From: Anaerolineae bacterium
GTDB lineage: Bacteria > Chloroflexota > Anaerolineae > 4572-78 > J111
Reading direction: 5' to 3'
Assembly (NCBI GenBank): GCA_022071955.1
Contig: JAJVIM010000001.1
Span: 186,001 to 250,000, forward strand
DNA length: 64,000 bases
Shown: positions 42,767 to 49,389 of the stretch, piece by piece
How the letters are laid out: each line of letters starts with the position of its first letter
How positions within the stretch are numbered: the stretch's first letter is position 1
Position numbers and translations under genes: made by a program
Notes under the pieces: generated by a model
Seen by the model: only the letters and a program-made list of their open reading frames with translations
The model's database searches: none
What the model was told of the DNA's origin: nothing

Positions 42767-43456
42767 CTACAGCAAACTGTGCGGCTGAGCGATCAGCCCG
42801 TTTAAATCCTGCAAAAAGGCCGCGGCGGCCGCGCCATCGATAAAACGGTGGTCGTAGGTGAGGCTGAACCAGGCGATGTCGCGCGCCACAATCTGCCCGT
42901 CAATCACCGCCGGTTTGGGCCGGGCCGCGCCAACCAGCAAAATCGCGCCTTCCGGCGGGCGCGGCAGCGGAAAACCGCCATCGACGCCGTACATCCCCAG
43001 ATTGCTCACCGTAAAAGTGCCGCCCTCCACATCGGCCAGCGTCAGCGTGCCGGCGCGGGTGCGCTCAACTCGGTCCTGCACCGCGGCGTCCAGCTCAACC
43101 AGCGAGAGCTGCTGCGCGTTGGGGACAACCACCACCACCAGCCCGGCCGGTGTGGCCACGGCCATGCCCAGGTTGACGGTATCGTACACCAGAATGGTAC
43201 GCTCAACCAATTCGGCGTTGAGCAGGGGGTGGGCCGGCAGGGTGCGGGCCACGGCGGCCAGCAGCAGCGCGTTCAGCGAGGGGCGCGGTTCGATTTGCTG
43301 GCGCAGCGCGTTGAGCGGGGTCACATCGATTTCGCGGCTGATCTGGCTGAGAGCGGCCGTGTCAACGCTGGCCTTCATCGATTTGGCCATCATTTGGCGG
43401 ATGCTTTTCAGCGGGATGGTCTTTTTAACCGGCAACCCTCGCGGCGAATCGGTCAT
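42767..43456 (-). CDS. 2-oxoacid dehydrogenase E2 catalytic core without lipoyl or E3-binding domain
   Basis: A 229-aa acyltransferase core: PVKKTIPLKSIRQMMAKSM at the start, LVVVVVPNAQQLSL, LGMAVATPAGL, GTFTVSNLGMYGVDGG and the catalytic SLTYDHRFIDGAAAAAFL. Normal E2 proteins are 400-450 aa with N-terminal lipoyl domain and subunit-binding domain; here both are absent and a separate lipoyl protein ends 1 nt before the start. The open frame extends 46 codons upstream through the lipoyl gene in another frame, which is not coding. Part of the E1 alpha - E1 beta - lipoyl - E2 unit. Confidence 0.9.
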   Translation of the reverse strand: MTDSPRGLPVKKTIPLKSIRQMMAKSMKASVDTAALSQISREIDVTPLNALRQQIEPRPSLNALLLAAVARTLPAHPLLNAELVERTILVYDTVNLGMAVATPAGLVVVVVPNAQQLSLVELDAAVQDRVERTRAGTLTLADVEGGTFTVSNLGMYGVDGGFPLPRPPEGAILLVGAARPKPAVIDGQIVARDIAWFSLTYDHRFIDGAAAAAFLQDLNGLIAQPHSLL

Positions 43457-43457
43457 T

Positions 43458-43700
43458 TCACCCCTCGTCGATGAGGCACAGGACCGTGCCAACCAGAATT
43501 TCTTCCGTGCCTTCTTCAACCAGAATTTTGCTGATAACGCCGCTGACCGGCGCTTCCAGTTCGTTGCGGATTTTTTCGGTTTCCACTTCGGCAATCACTT
43601 CGCCGGCTTCAACCCGGTCACCTTCCTGTTTGAGCCAGCTCAGCAGGTTGCCTTCTTCCATTGTCAGGCCCCATTTGGGCAGAATAACTTCGGTGAGCAT
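43458..43700 (-). CDS. Free-standing lipoyl-domain protein
   Basis: An 80-aa biotinyl/lipoyl attachment domain: ILPKWGLTMEEGNLLSWL, then AEVETEKIRNELEAP with the modifiable lysine in TEK, and GVISKILVEEGTEEILVGT. It is the detached lipoyl arm of the E2 that follows after 1 nt. GGAG lies 8 nt before the ATG at 43700; 35 further upstream codons cross a hairpin repeat and are not used. Confidence 0.9.
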   Translation of the reverse strand: MLTEVILPKWGLTMEEGNLLSWLKQEGDRVEAGEVIAEVETEKIRNELEAPVSGVISKILVEEGTEEILVGTVLCLIDEG

Positions 43701-43729
43701 CGGTTTTTCTCCAGCAAAAATATTTGTGT

Positions 43730-43757
43730 ACCCCTCCCCCATTTGTGGGGGAGGGGT
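43730..43757. repeat. Polypyrimidine/polypurine hairpin
   Basis: ACCCCTCCCCC and GGGGGAGGGGT arms around ATTTGT, between E1 beta and the lipoyl gene. Same type as near 18540, 54165, 60300 and 60410. Confidence 0.8.
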
Positions 43758-43841
43758 AGGGGGTGGGGGTGCAACCCTGTACACCTGTTTTGTTAAATTT
43801 TCCACTTATTGGACAAACATTAGTCCAAAGGTGGGAGGTGT

Positions 43842-44819
43842 TCAATAATCCATCACCGCCCGCACGGCGGTTTTAATATCGTCTTTGCCTGGCAGGATGA
43901 TCTTTTCCAGCGGCACCGAAAACGGGATGGGCGTGTCCAGCCCGCAAACGCGCTGTACCGGCGCTTTCAATTTGGCAAACACTTCTTCCGCAATGGTGGC
44001 GCTGACCTCCGCGGCCAGCCCGCCCATTTTGGGCGATTCGTTGGCCACAATGGCCCGCCCGGTTTTGGCCACCGATTCCAGTACCGTGGCCTGGTCCCAC
44101 GGGCGCAGCGTGCGCAAATCCACCACTTCTACCGAGATACCTTCGGCGGTCAGCTCCTCGGCGGCGGCGAGTGCCTCGTGAGTCATTTTCATCGCGGCGA
44201 CCACAGTCACATCGCTGCCGGGGCGAACCACGGCGGCGCGGCGCAGCGGCACGCTGTATTTTTCCGGCGGCACCTCGCCTTTGAGGCGGTACAGGGCTTT
44301 GTGTTCCAAAAACAAAATCGGGTTATCGTTTTCAATGCTGGCGATGAGCAGCCCTTTGGCGTCGTGCGGGGTGGCCGGGCCAACAATCACCAGTCCCGGC
44401 ACGTTCATAAACCAGCCTTCCACACTTTGCGAGTGGTGCGGCCCGCCGCCAAACCCACCGCCGGCCGCAGTGCGAATCACGATCGGCGCTTTGAATTGAC
44501 CATCAAACATGTAGTGCATTTTGGCGGCGTTGTTCACAATCTGGTCGTAGCAGGTGCCCAGAAAATCAGCGAACATAATTTCCGGCACCGGCCGCATGCC
44601 CACCATCGCTGCGCCCACCGCCGTGCCGATGATGGCCGCTTCAGACAGGGGCGTATCGCGCACCCGCTCCGCGCCGTATTTATCAAACAGGCCGCGGGTT
44701 ACGCCAAAATCGCCACCCATGCGGCCAATATCCTCGCCCAGCAAAAAAACTTTGTCGTTCTCCGCCATCATCAGATCGAGGGCGTTGTTCAGTGCCTGAA
44801 CCATACTCATTCGGGTCAT
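43842..44819 (-). CDS. 2-oxoacid dehydrogenase E1 component, beta subunit
   Basis: A 325-aa E1 beta: VFLLGEDIGRMGGDFGVTRG, RDTPLSEAAIIGTAVGAAM, PEIMFADFLGTCYDQIVNNAAK, HSQSVEGWFMNVPGLVI, VEVVDLRTLRPWDQATVLESV. Partner of the E1 alpha whose stop overlaps its start by 4 nt (ATGA). Clear paralogue of 28374-29357. Substrate (pyruvate, acetoin or branched-chain 2-oxo acid) cannot be told. Confidence 0.93.
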   Translation of the reverse strand: MTRMSMVQALNNALDLMMAENDKVFLLGEDIGRMGGDFGVTRGLFDKYGAERVRDTPLSEAAIIGTAVGAAMVGMRPVPEIMFADFLGTCYDQIVNNAAKMHYMFDGQFKAPIVIRTAAGGGFGGGPHHSQSVEGWFMNVPGLVIVGPATPHDAKGLLIASIENDNPILFLEHKALYRLKGEVPPEKYSVPLRRAAVVRPGSDVTVVAAMKMTHEALAAAEELTAEGISVEVVDLRTLRPWDQATVLESVAKTGRAIVANESPKMGGLAAEVSATIAEEVFAKLKAPVQRVCGLDTPIPFSVPLEKIILPGKDDIKTAVRAVMDY

Positions 44820-45790
44820 CGCGCCGTTACCTCCCAGCCCACGTAAACATTGGCCGTGGCTTTAGCCGGATCCGGCGGCGGGCTGTCGAGCGCAAAGGCA
44901 ATCCAGCGCTCAACCTCGGCCTCTACCTCGGCTTTGATTTTGTCCAGCGCGGCCTCATCAACATTGCCGGCGGCCAGCAACCGCTCGCGGGCCATGTTGA
45001 TCGGCTCGTGCTCTTCTTTCCAGTATTTAACTTCTTCCGGCGGGCGAAATTCGCCGCTGAAGAGACCCTGCCAGCGCCAGGTTTTGTATTCGATGAAATA
45101 CGGTCCGTGGCCGGCCCGGATCGACTCGACGGCGGTTTGAGTGGCGTCGCAGGCGGCGGCAATGTCGTTGCCGTCAACCTGCACCGCCGGCATTTTGTAG
45201 GCGGCGGCAAATTCGTATAAATTGGCGGTGGCGTGGCTATCGCCGACGGCGGTGGAGATGGCGTAGCCGTTGTTGACGCAGCAGTAGAGCACCGGCAGTT
45301 TCCAGGCGGCGGCCAGGTTGAGGCTTTCGTGCCACTCACCGCGGCCCGAAGTGCCATCGCCAACAATGACGGCGGCCAGATCATCCCGCCCCTGCATTTG
45401 AAAACCGAGAGCCACGCCCAGCGCGGTGGCCATCATCGAGCCTTCCACGGCGTTGTCGCCAAAATTGCCCACGCCGGGGTCGGCGGAGTGGAGCGAGCCG
45501 CCTTTGCCGCTGCACACGCCGGTGGCTTTGCCAAACAGCTCGGCCATAATTTTTTCGCCGGGTGTGCCGGCCAGTACCAGCAAGCCGTGGCAGCGATGGT
45601 CCGGAAAAAAGGCATCGGTGTGGCGCAGATTGGCGGCAATAGCGGCCTGCACCGCTTCCTGCCCCACGCCGGTGTGCAGCATCCCCGGCACATTGCCGCG
45701 TTTGAACTCGCGCTCAAGGCCAAATTCAAAGGCGCGCACAACCCACATATCACGGTAGAGACTGAGTAATTTGGTTGGAGTTATCGTCAT
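44816..45790 (-). CDS. 2-oxoacid dehydrogenase E1 component, alpha subunit
   Basis: A 324-aa TPP enzyme: MLHTGVGQEAVQAAIAANLR, PDHRCHGLLVLAGTPGE, GGSLHSADPGVGNFGDNAVEGS, TPP motif VIVGDGTSGRGEWHESLNLAAAW to CCVNNGYA. The start at 45790 (MTITPTKLL) has GGAG 7 nt upstream; the longer ORF (to 45865) reads leader DNA. It is the first gene of the four-gene dehydrogenase operon, which has a consensus promoter at 45931-45960 and a divergent XRE-cupin regulator. Confidence 0.93.
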   Translation of the reverse strand: MTITPTKLLSLYRDMWVVRAFEFGLEREFKRGNVPGMLHTGVGQEAVQAAIAANLRHTDAFFPDHRCHGLLVLAGTPGEKIMAELFGKATGVCSGKGGSLHSADPGVGNFGDNAVEGSMMATALGVALGFQMQGRDDLAAVIVGDGTSGRGEWHESLNLAAAWKLPVLYCCVNNGYAISTAVGDSHATANLYEFAAAYKMPAVQVDGNDIAAACDATQTAVESIRAGHGPYFIEYKTWRWQGLFSGEFRPPEEVKYWKEEHEPINMARERLLAAGNVDEAALDKIKAEVEAEVERWIAFALDSPPPDPAKATANVYVGWEVTAR

Positions 45791-45930
45791 TGCTACGCTC
45801 CGGCGGTTGGTTGTCCCTGCAAAAATACGGTAAAAAACGTTTTTAATTGAGGTAAAGAGATGCAAATGCCTTTTCCGTCACTGAAAAAGGGTTACACAAT
45901 AGCATCGAGGCTGTGTGGAAATACGGCTGG

Positions 45931-45960
45931 ATTTTAACACGACGCGCCGATTTTTGTCAA
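45931..45960 (-). promoter_or_regulatory. Sigma-70-like promoter of the E1 alpha operon
   Basis: On the minus strand TTGACA (45960-45955), an 18-nt spacer and TAAAAT (45936-45931). Transcription would start near 45924, giving a leader of ~134 nt before the ATG at 45790. Confidence 0.65.
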
Positions 45961-45963
45961 GTA

Positions 45964-45984
45964 AAACTAAAATAATTTTAGTTT
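45964..45984. promoter_or_regulatory. Candidate operator between divergent genes
   Basis: A 10-bp perfect inverted repeat AAACTAAAAT, A, ATTTTAGTTT lies directly upstream of the -35 box of the dehydrogenase operon and ~25 nt upstream of the -35 of the regulator. Its position fits binding by the XRE-cupin regulator encoded next to it. Confidence 0.6.
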
Positions 45985-46008
45985 GGCTTAAAAATAGACG
46001 TGCATTTA

Positions 46009-46037
46009 TTGACATCTTGTGGGAGGTGGTGTAAAAA
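46009..46037 (+). promoter_or_regulatory. Candidate promoter of the XRE-cupin regulator
   Basis: TTGACA (46009-46014), a 17-nt spacer and TAAAAA (46032-46037), only 6 nt before the ATG at 46044. If used, the mRNA would be nearly leaderless. The competing reading is that GGGAGGTGG (46021-46029) is the ribosome site of a longer transcript. Confidence 0.5.
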
Positions 46038-46043
46038 TTAGAT

Positions 46044-46637
46044 ATGAATCCCGACCAATCACTACCGGATGATATTGCCTTCCCGCCCGCCCGCCAGGCT
46101 GAACTGGTGGGGCAGCGAATTAGACAGCGGCGGAAGGAGCGCGGGCTGAGCTTGCGCGAGCTGGCCGAACTGGTCGATCTGACCGCCAGTTTTTTGAGCC
46201 TGGTTGAGCGGGGGCACAACGCGCCGTCGCTGGATTCGCTACGGCGTATTGCGACGGCGCTCGATGTGCCGATGTTTTATTTTACCCAAAACAACAGCCC
46301 CAATCCGGTGGTTCGCCGCAACGAGCGGATTAAAATCACCTTTCCCCCCGGTGATTTAACAATGGAGCTGCTGGTGCCCAATCTGCGCGGCCCGCTCGAA
46401 GTGTTTATTTCACGGGTTCATGCTTCGGCCGGTAACATTGCCCGGCCAACCACATACGCCTCTGATGAGTGCCTCTATGTGCTGGAAGGGGAGTTGCAGG
46501 TGTGCCTGCAAAGCGGCGAATACATTTTGGAAACCGGCGACAGTATCACCTTTAACGGCATCACCCTGCGTGAAATCTGCGCGTTGGGCGAGCAGGAAGT
46601 AGTGTTTCTGTCGGCCATTACTCCGCCGGTTCTGTAG
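46044..46637 (+). CDS. XRE family transcriptional regulator with C-terminal cupin sensor domain
   Basis: A 197-aa regulator. An HTH_3 domain (~20-80) reads VGQRIRQRRKERGLSLRELA ... TASFLSLVERGHNAPSLDSL, and a cupin domain (~125-195) contains ECLYVLEGELQVCLQSGEYIL and ETGDSITFNG. Such proteins (PuuR/HipB-cupin type) bind DNA and sense a small carboxylate, amine or sugar through the cupin. It is divergent from the E1 alpha - E1 beta - lipoyl - E2 operon and likely controls it through the inverted repeat at 45964-45984. Confidence 0.92.
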   Translation: MNPDQSLPDDIAFPPARQAELVGQRIRQRRKERGLSLRELAELVDLTASFLSLVERGHNAPSLDSLRRIATALDVPMFYFTQNNSPNPVVRRNERIKITFPPGDLTMELLVPNLRGPLEVFISRVHASAGNIARPTTYASDECLYVLEGELQVCLQSGEYILETGDSITFNGITLREICALGEQEVVFLSAITPPVL

Positions 46638-46986
46638 CCCCCGTTTCCGCCGGCGGCGTGCTGTACCGCCGCGTGATGGCCGCCGAATTGAGCAGCAGCC
46701 CGGCCAAAAGCGTCACCAAACTGACCGTACCCAGAATCGCCACCACCCCGCCCCAACTGCGGCCAATCGCCATGCGCTCCAGCACAATTTGCACCATCGT
46801 ATTCAGCCAGATGAGCGCGGCCACGTAGGCCAGAATTTGCAGCACAATCAAACTCCAGCGCCGCCTGACAAACAACAGCAGCGGCGACAGCAGGCAGAGC
46901 GCCACCACCGCCAGATTCCCCTCGCGCAAAAAATGGGCGGCAATCAACACCGCCGCAATAATAACCAGCGATACGCGCCAGATCAT
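46618..46986 (-). CDS. Small four-helix membrane protein of unknown function
   Basis: A 122-aa hydrophobic protein with about four transmembrane stretches (WRVSLVIIAAVLIAAHFL, AVVALCLLSPLLLFV, SLIVLQILAYVAALIWL, VVAILGTVSLVTLLAGLLL) and a short hydrophilic C-terminus. No family recognised. Its 3' end overlaps the convergent regulator gene by 20 nt. Confidence 0.7.
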   Translation of the reverse strand: MIWRVSLVIIAAVLIAAHFLREGNLAVVALCLLSPLLLFVRRRWSLIVLQILAYVAALIWLNTMVQIVLERMAIGRSWGGVVAILGTVSLVTLLAGLLLNSAAITRRYSTPPAETGATEPAE

Positions 46987-47171
46987 CGTTACCCCCTGTG
47001 TGGGTTGAGTCGTTGAGATTTGCGCCGATTGTACCGGCAGCAGACCGGCTGATCAAATTGGACTGGTCAATTTGGGGTAAATGTGACCCTTTTCGCCGGA
47101 TCGATTTGTCAGTAGAATAGGGGAATGTCTGGTTCAACTCCAACATCCTATCAAACACGAGGTAATTCAAA

Positions 47172-48158
47172 ATGACAAGCAGTTCCAGTCTCTCGCGCGG
47201 GTATGCCATCGCGGTGGTTAGCGCCGCTATCCTGTCAACCACGGCAATTTTCATCCGCTACCTGACCCAAACTTATCAGATGCCGCCGCTGGTTTTGGCT
47301 TTGTGGCGCGCCGGGTTTGTGGTATTGACGCTGGTGGTTGTTTTGGCCGTGCTATCCCCGGCCCGATTGCGGGTTGAGCGCCGGCATCTGCTCTATTTGA
47401 TCGGTTACGGCTTGATGCTGGCCGTTTTTAACGCGGTGTGGACTCTGTCTGTGGCGTTGAATGGGGCGGCGGTGGCCACGGTACTGGTGTACAGTTCGGC
47501 GGCGTTTACCGCCCTGCTGGGGTGGTGGCTGCTCAAAGAAAACCTGGGTTGGGTGAAAGTTGTCGCGGTTATTTTGAGCCTGACCGGCTGTGTGCTGGTT
47601 TCCGGGGCGCTTGAGGCCGAAGCCTGGCAGGTGAACGCGGTCGGGATTCTTACCGGGGTGGTGTCCGGGTTGTGTTACGCGGGCTACAGTTTGCTGGGCC
47701 GGTCGGCGGCGCAGCGCGGGCTGAATCCGTGGACCACGCTGTTGTACACCTTTGGCTTTGCCACGCTGTTTTTGGGGGCGATCAATTCACTGCCGGCGGG
47801 TGTTGTGCCCGGCACGGCTGCCCAACCTGCCGATTTTTGGGCCTTGGGCAGCGATCTGACCGGCTGGGGCATTCTGTTTTTGCTGGCGGCCGGGCCAACT
47901 GTGGCCGGCTTTGGGCTGTACAATGTCAGCCTGAGTCACCTGCCGTCCAGTGTCGCCAATTTGATATTGACGATGGAGCCGGTTTTTACGGCGATGATCG
48001 CCTATGTGCTGCTGGGTGAACGGATGAATGGCTGGCAGGTTGGCGGCGGCGCGCTGATCCTGGCTGGCGTCCTCTTTTTGAGAATACGCCAGGGCCGCCG
48101 GATTCAATCGCAGCCGGCGCCGGAACCGTCCGGTCAGGTGGTCGCCTACACCGATTGA
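47172..48158 (+). CDS. DMT (EamA) family transporter
   Basis: A 328-aa inner-membrane protein with two EamA repeats and ~10 transmembrane helices. Repeat 1: AAILSTTAIFIRYLTQTYQM ... VYSSAAFTALLGWWLLKENL. Repeat 2: GVVSGLCYAGYSLLGRSAAQ ... SSVANLILTMEPVFTAMIAYVLLGERM. These are typical of drug/metabolite exporters and EamA permeases; the cargo (amino acids or metabolites) is unknown. GAGGT precedes the ATG. One of the few plus-strand genes. Confidence 0.92.
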   Translation: MTSSSSLSRGYAIAVVSAAILSTTAIFIRYLTQTYQMPPLVLALWRAGFVVLTLVVVLAVLSPARLRVERRHLLYLIGYGLMLAVFNAVWTLSVALNGAAVATVLVYSSAAFTALLGWWLLKENLGWVKVVAVILSLTGCVLVSGALEAEAWQVNAVGILTGVVSGLCYAGYSLLGRSAAQRGLNPWTTLLYTFGFATLFLGAINSLPAGVVPGTAAQPADFWALGSDLTGWGILFLLAAGPTVAGFGLYNVSLSHLPSSVANLILTMEPVFTAMIAYVLLGERMNGWQVGGGALILAGVLFLRIRQGRRIQSQPAPEPSGQVVAYTD

Positions 48159-48162
48159 GCCG

Positions 48163-48273
48163 CTACTGCTGCATATCGCGGTGGTTGTGGTGGTCGGTTT
48201 GTCCCTCTTCTGCGGCCCAGCGCAAAAGAACGCCCAGCACAATGATGATGGCTAAATAGATAAAAAACGACAT
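48163..48273 (-). CDS. Small single-span membrane protein (36 aa)
   Basis: ATG at 48273 gives MSFFIYLAIIIVLGVLLRWA, an N-terminal membrane helix, then a short polar tail rich in His, Asp and Glu ending at TAG 48163-48165. GAGG lies ~7 nt upstream of the ATG. It is convergent with the DMT transporter gene, 4 nt from its stop. Size and shape suggest a small membrane protein; no family assigned. Confidence 0.55.
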   Translation of the reverse strand: MSFFIYLAIIIVLGVLLRWAAEEGQTDHHNHRDMQQ

Positions 48274-48398
48274 ATCGAACCTCGATCAGACCGGTACCTT
48301 TGCTCAACACTTTTGTCCTGTTATCTATTTATTCGGCAGGGGCGGGGCGCTCTCCGTAAATAATTTGTAAATAATCAACGGCTACCGCAACAAAAAAA

Positions 48399-48426
48399 GA
48401 GGCGCAGACGGTCTGCGCCTCTTTTT
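48399..48426 (+). terminator. Bidirectional rho-independent terminator
   Basis: GAGGCGCAGAC, G, GTCTGCGCCTC with TTTTT on the right (48422-48426) and AAAAAAA on the left (48392-48398). It serves the DUF4397 gene from the minus side and read-through from the DMT side. Confidence 0.85.
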
Positions 48427-48451
48427 GTTATGCGGCGAACGTTAATCGATA

Positions 48452-49312
48452 TTACCAGCCATACCCGTAGCCATAAAACCGGTCGGGGAAGTAGCGCGGC
48501 ATCGGGTAGCGATCAATCGGCAACGTTGGGTACAGCGGCGGGCGAGGCGGGAAGAATCCCGGCCCGCAGCACCAGCGCGGGGGCGGCGGAAAGCAGCACG
48601 GCGGGCGCATGCCCGGCCAGCGCGGTCGCTGGAACTCGCCGCCGATCACCAACTGCGCCTGCAGCGCCGGTTCGGTGGTGGCCATGCCTAACACCACCAG
48701 GGTGGATACCGAGCCGGGCGGCAGGTAAACCCACGGCACGTCCAGCGCCACATCGGTTGAGCCGGCCACCCGCACTTCCAGATTGTAACTGCCGCTGTCT
48801 ACCGCTTTAAAATCGGTTACGCCTTTAAAGGCCACGTTGGGGAACAGCACGTCACCATCTTTCACCGCCGCATCAACCGCCGGCGCATCGGGCGAGGTAT
48901 GCACCAGCCGCACTTTGGCCCGGCCCCAATCCGGCGCATCGGTGCTGTCTTCCATCACCAGCGGTTCAATATTGGCCAACATCCCCACTGCTGCAACGGT
49001 GTAGGCTTTGCCCGCTTCCAGCGAAATATTGGTGTCGATGACGATGGCCTGGGTTTTATCCGCGGAAATGACTTTAACATTGTACGTGTCGGCCGGCAGC
49101 CAGATGTACGGCGTTGTTTGCCGGTAGATCACATTTCTGAACTGAAATTTCCCGTTGATCAGCACGTTGACCGCCGGCGCATCCGGCGAGGCGTGCAGGA
49201 GCCGCAGTTGGGCCGGCGCGCCTCGGTCGCGGCCATCCTGCGCCAGCGCCGGGCCGGTCAGCAGCAGCATCAAAATTAAGGCTAAGGCGATAGCACTGTA
49301 TCGTTTCATCAT
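48452..49312 (-). CDS. Secreted DUF4397 domain protein
   Basis: A 286-aa exported protein. A signal peptide (MMKRYSAIALALILMLLL to ALAQ, ~26 aa) is followed by two DUF4397 repeats, each with HASPDAPAVNVLINGK or HTSPDAPAVDAAVKDG and a beta-rich block (AYTVAAVGML; STLVVLGMA). The C-terminal ~60 residues are rich in Pro, Cys, Arg and Tyr (CCFPPPPRWCCGPGFFPP) and end in YGYGYGW, probably a low-complexity surface tail. The domain is common in Chloroflexota and other extracellular proteins; role unknown. GGGAGG lies 8 nt before the ATG at 49312. Confidence 0.9.
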   Translation of the reverse strand: MMKRYSAIALALILMLLLTGPALAQDGRDRGAPAQLRLLHASPDAPAVNVLINGKFQFRNVIYRQTTPYIWLPADTYNVKVISADKTQAIVIDTNISLEAGKAYTVAAVGMLANIEPLVMEDSTDAPDWGRAKVRLVHTSPDAPAVDAAVKDGDVLFPNVAFKGVTDFKAVDSGSYNLEVRVAGSTDVALDVPWVYLPPGSVSTLVVLGMATTEPALQAQLVIGGEFQRPRWPGMRPPCCFPPPPRWCCGPGFFPPRPPLYPTLPIDRYPMPRYFPDRFYGYGYGW

Positions 49313-49342
49313 TGAATTGCCTCCCAAAGCATATTTACTTTC

Positions 49343-49371
49343 AGTTTAAAAGCCGACTGTAAATATTGCAA
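49343..49371 (-). promoter_or_regulatory. Possible promoter of the DUF4397 gene
   Basis: Minus strand TTGCAA (49371-49366), 17 nt, TAAACT (49348-49343); four of six matches at each box, ~25 nt upstream of the GGGAGG site. Confidence 0.35.
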
Positions 49372-49389
49372 CCTGCTTGGCGGTTTTTG

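Noticed and set aside
42767..43594. Longer E2 reading frame starting at 43594
   Set aside because: The first 46 codons are an out-of-frame reading of the lipoyl-protein gene; the ATG at 43456, 1 nt after that gene's stop, begins the conserved core.
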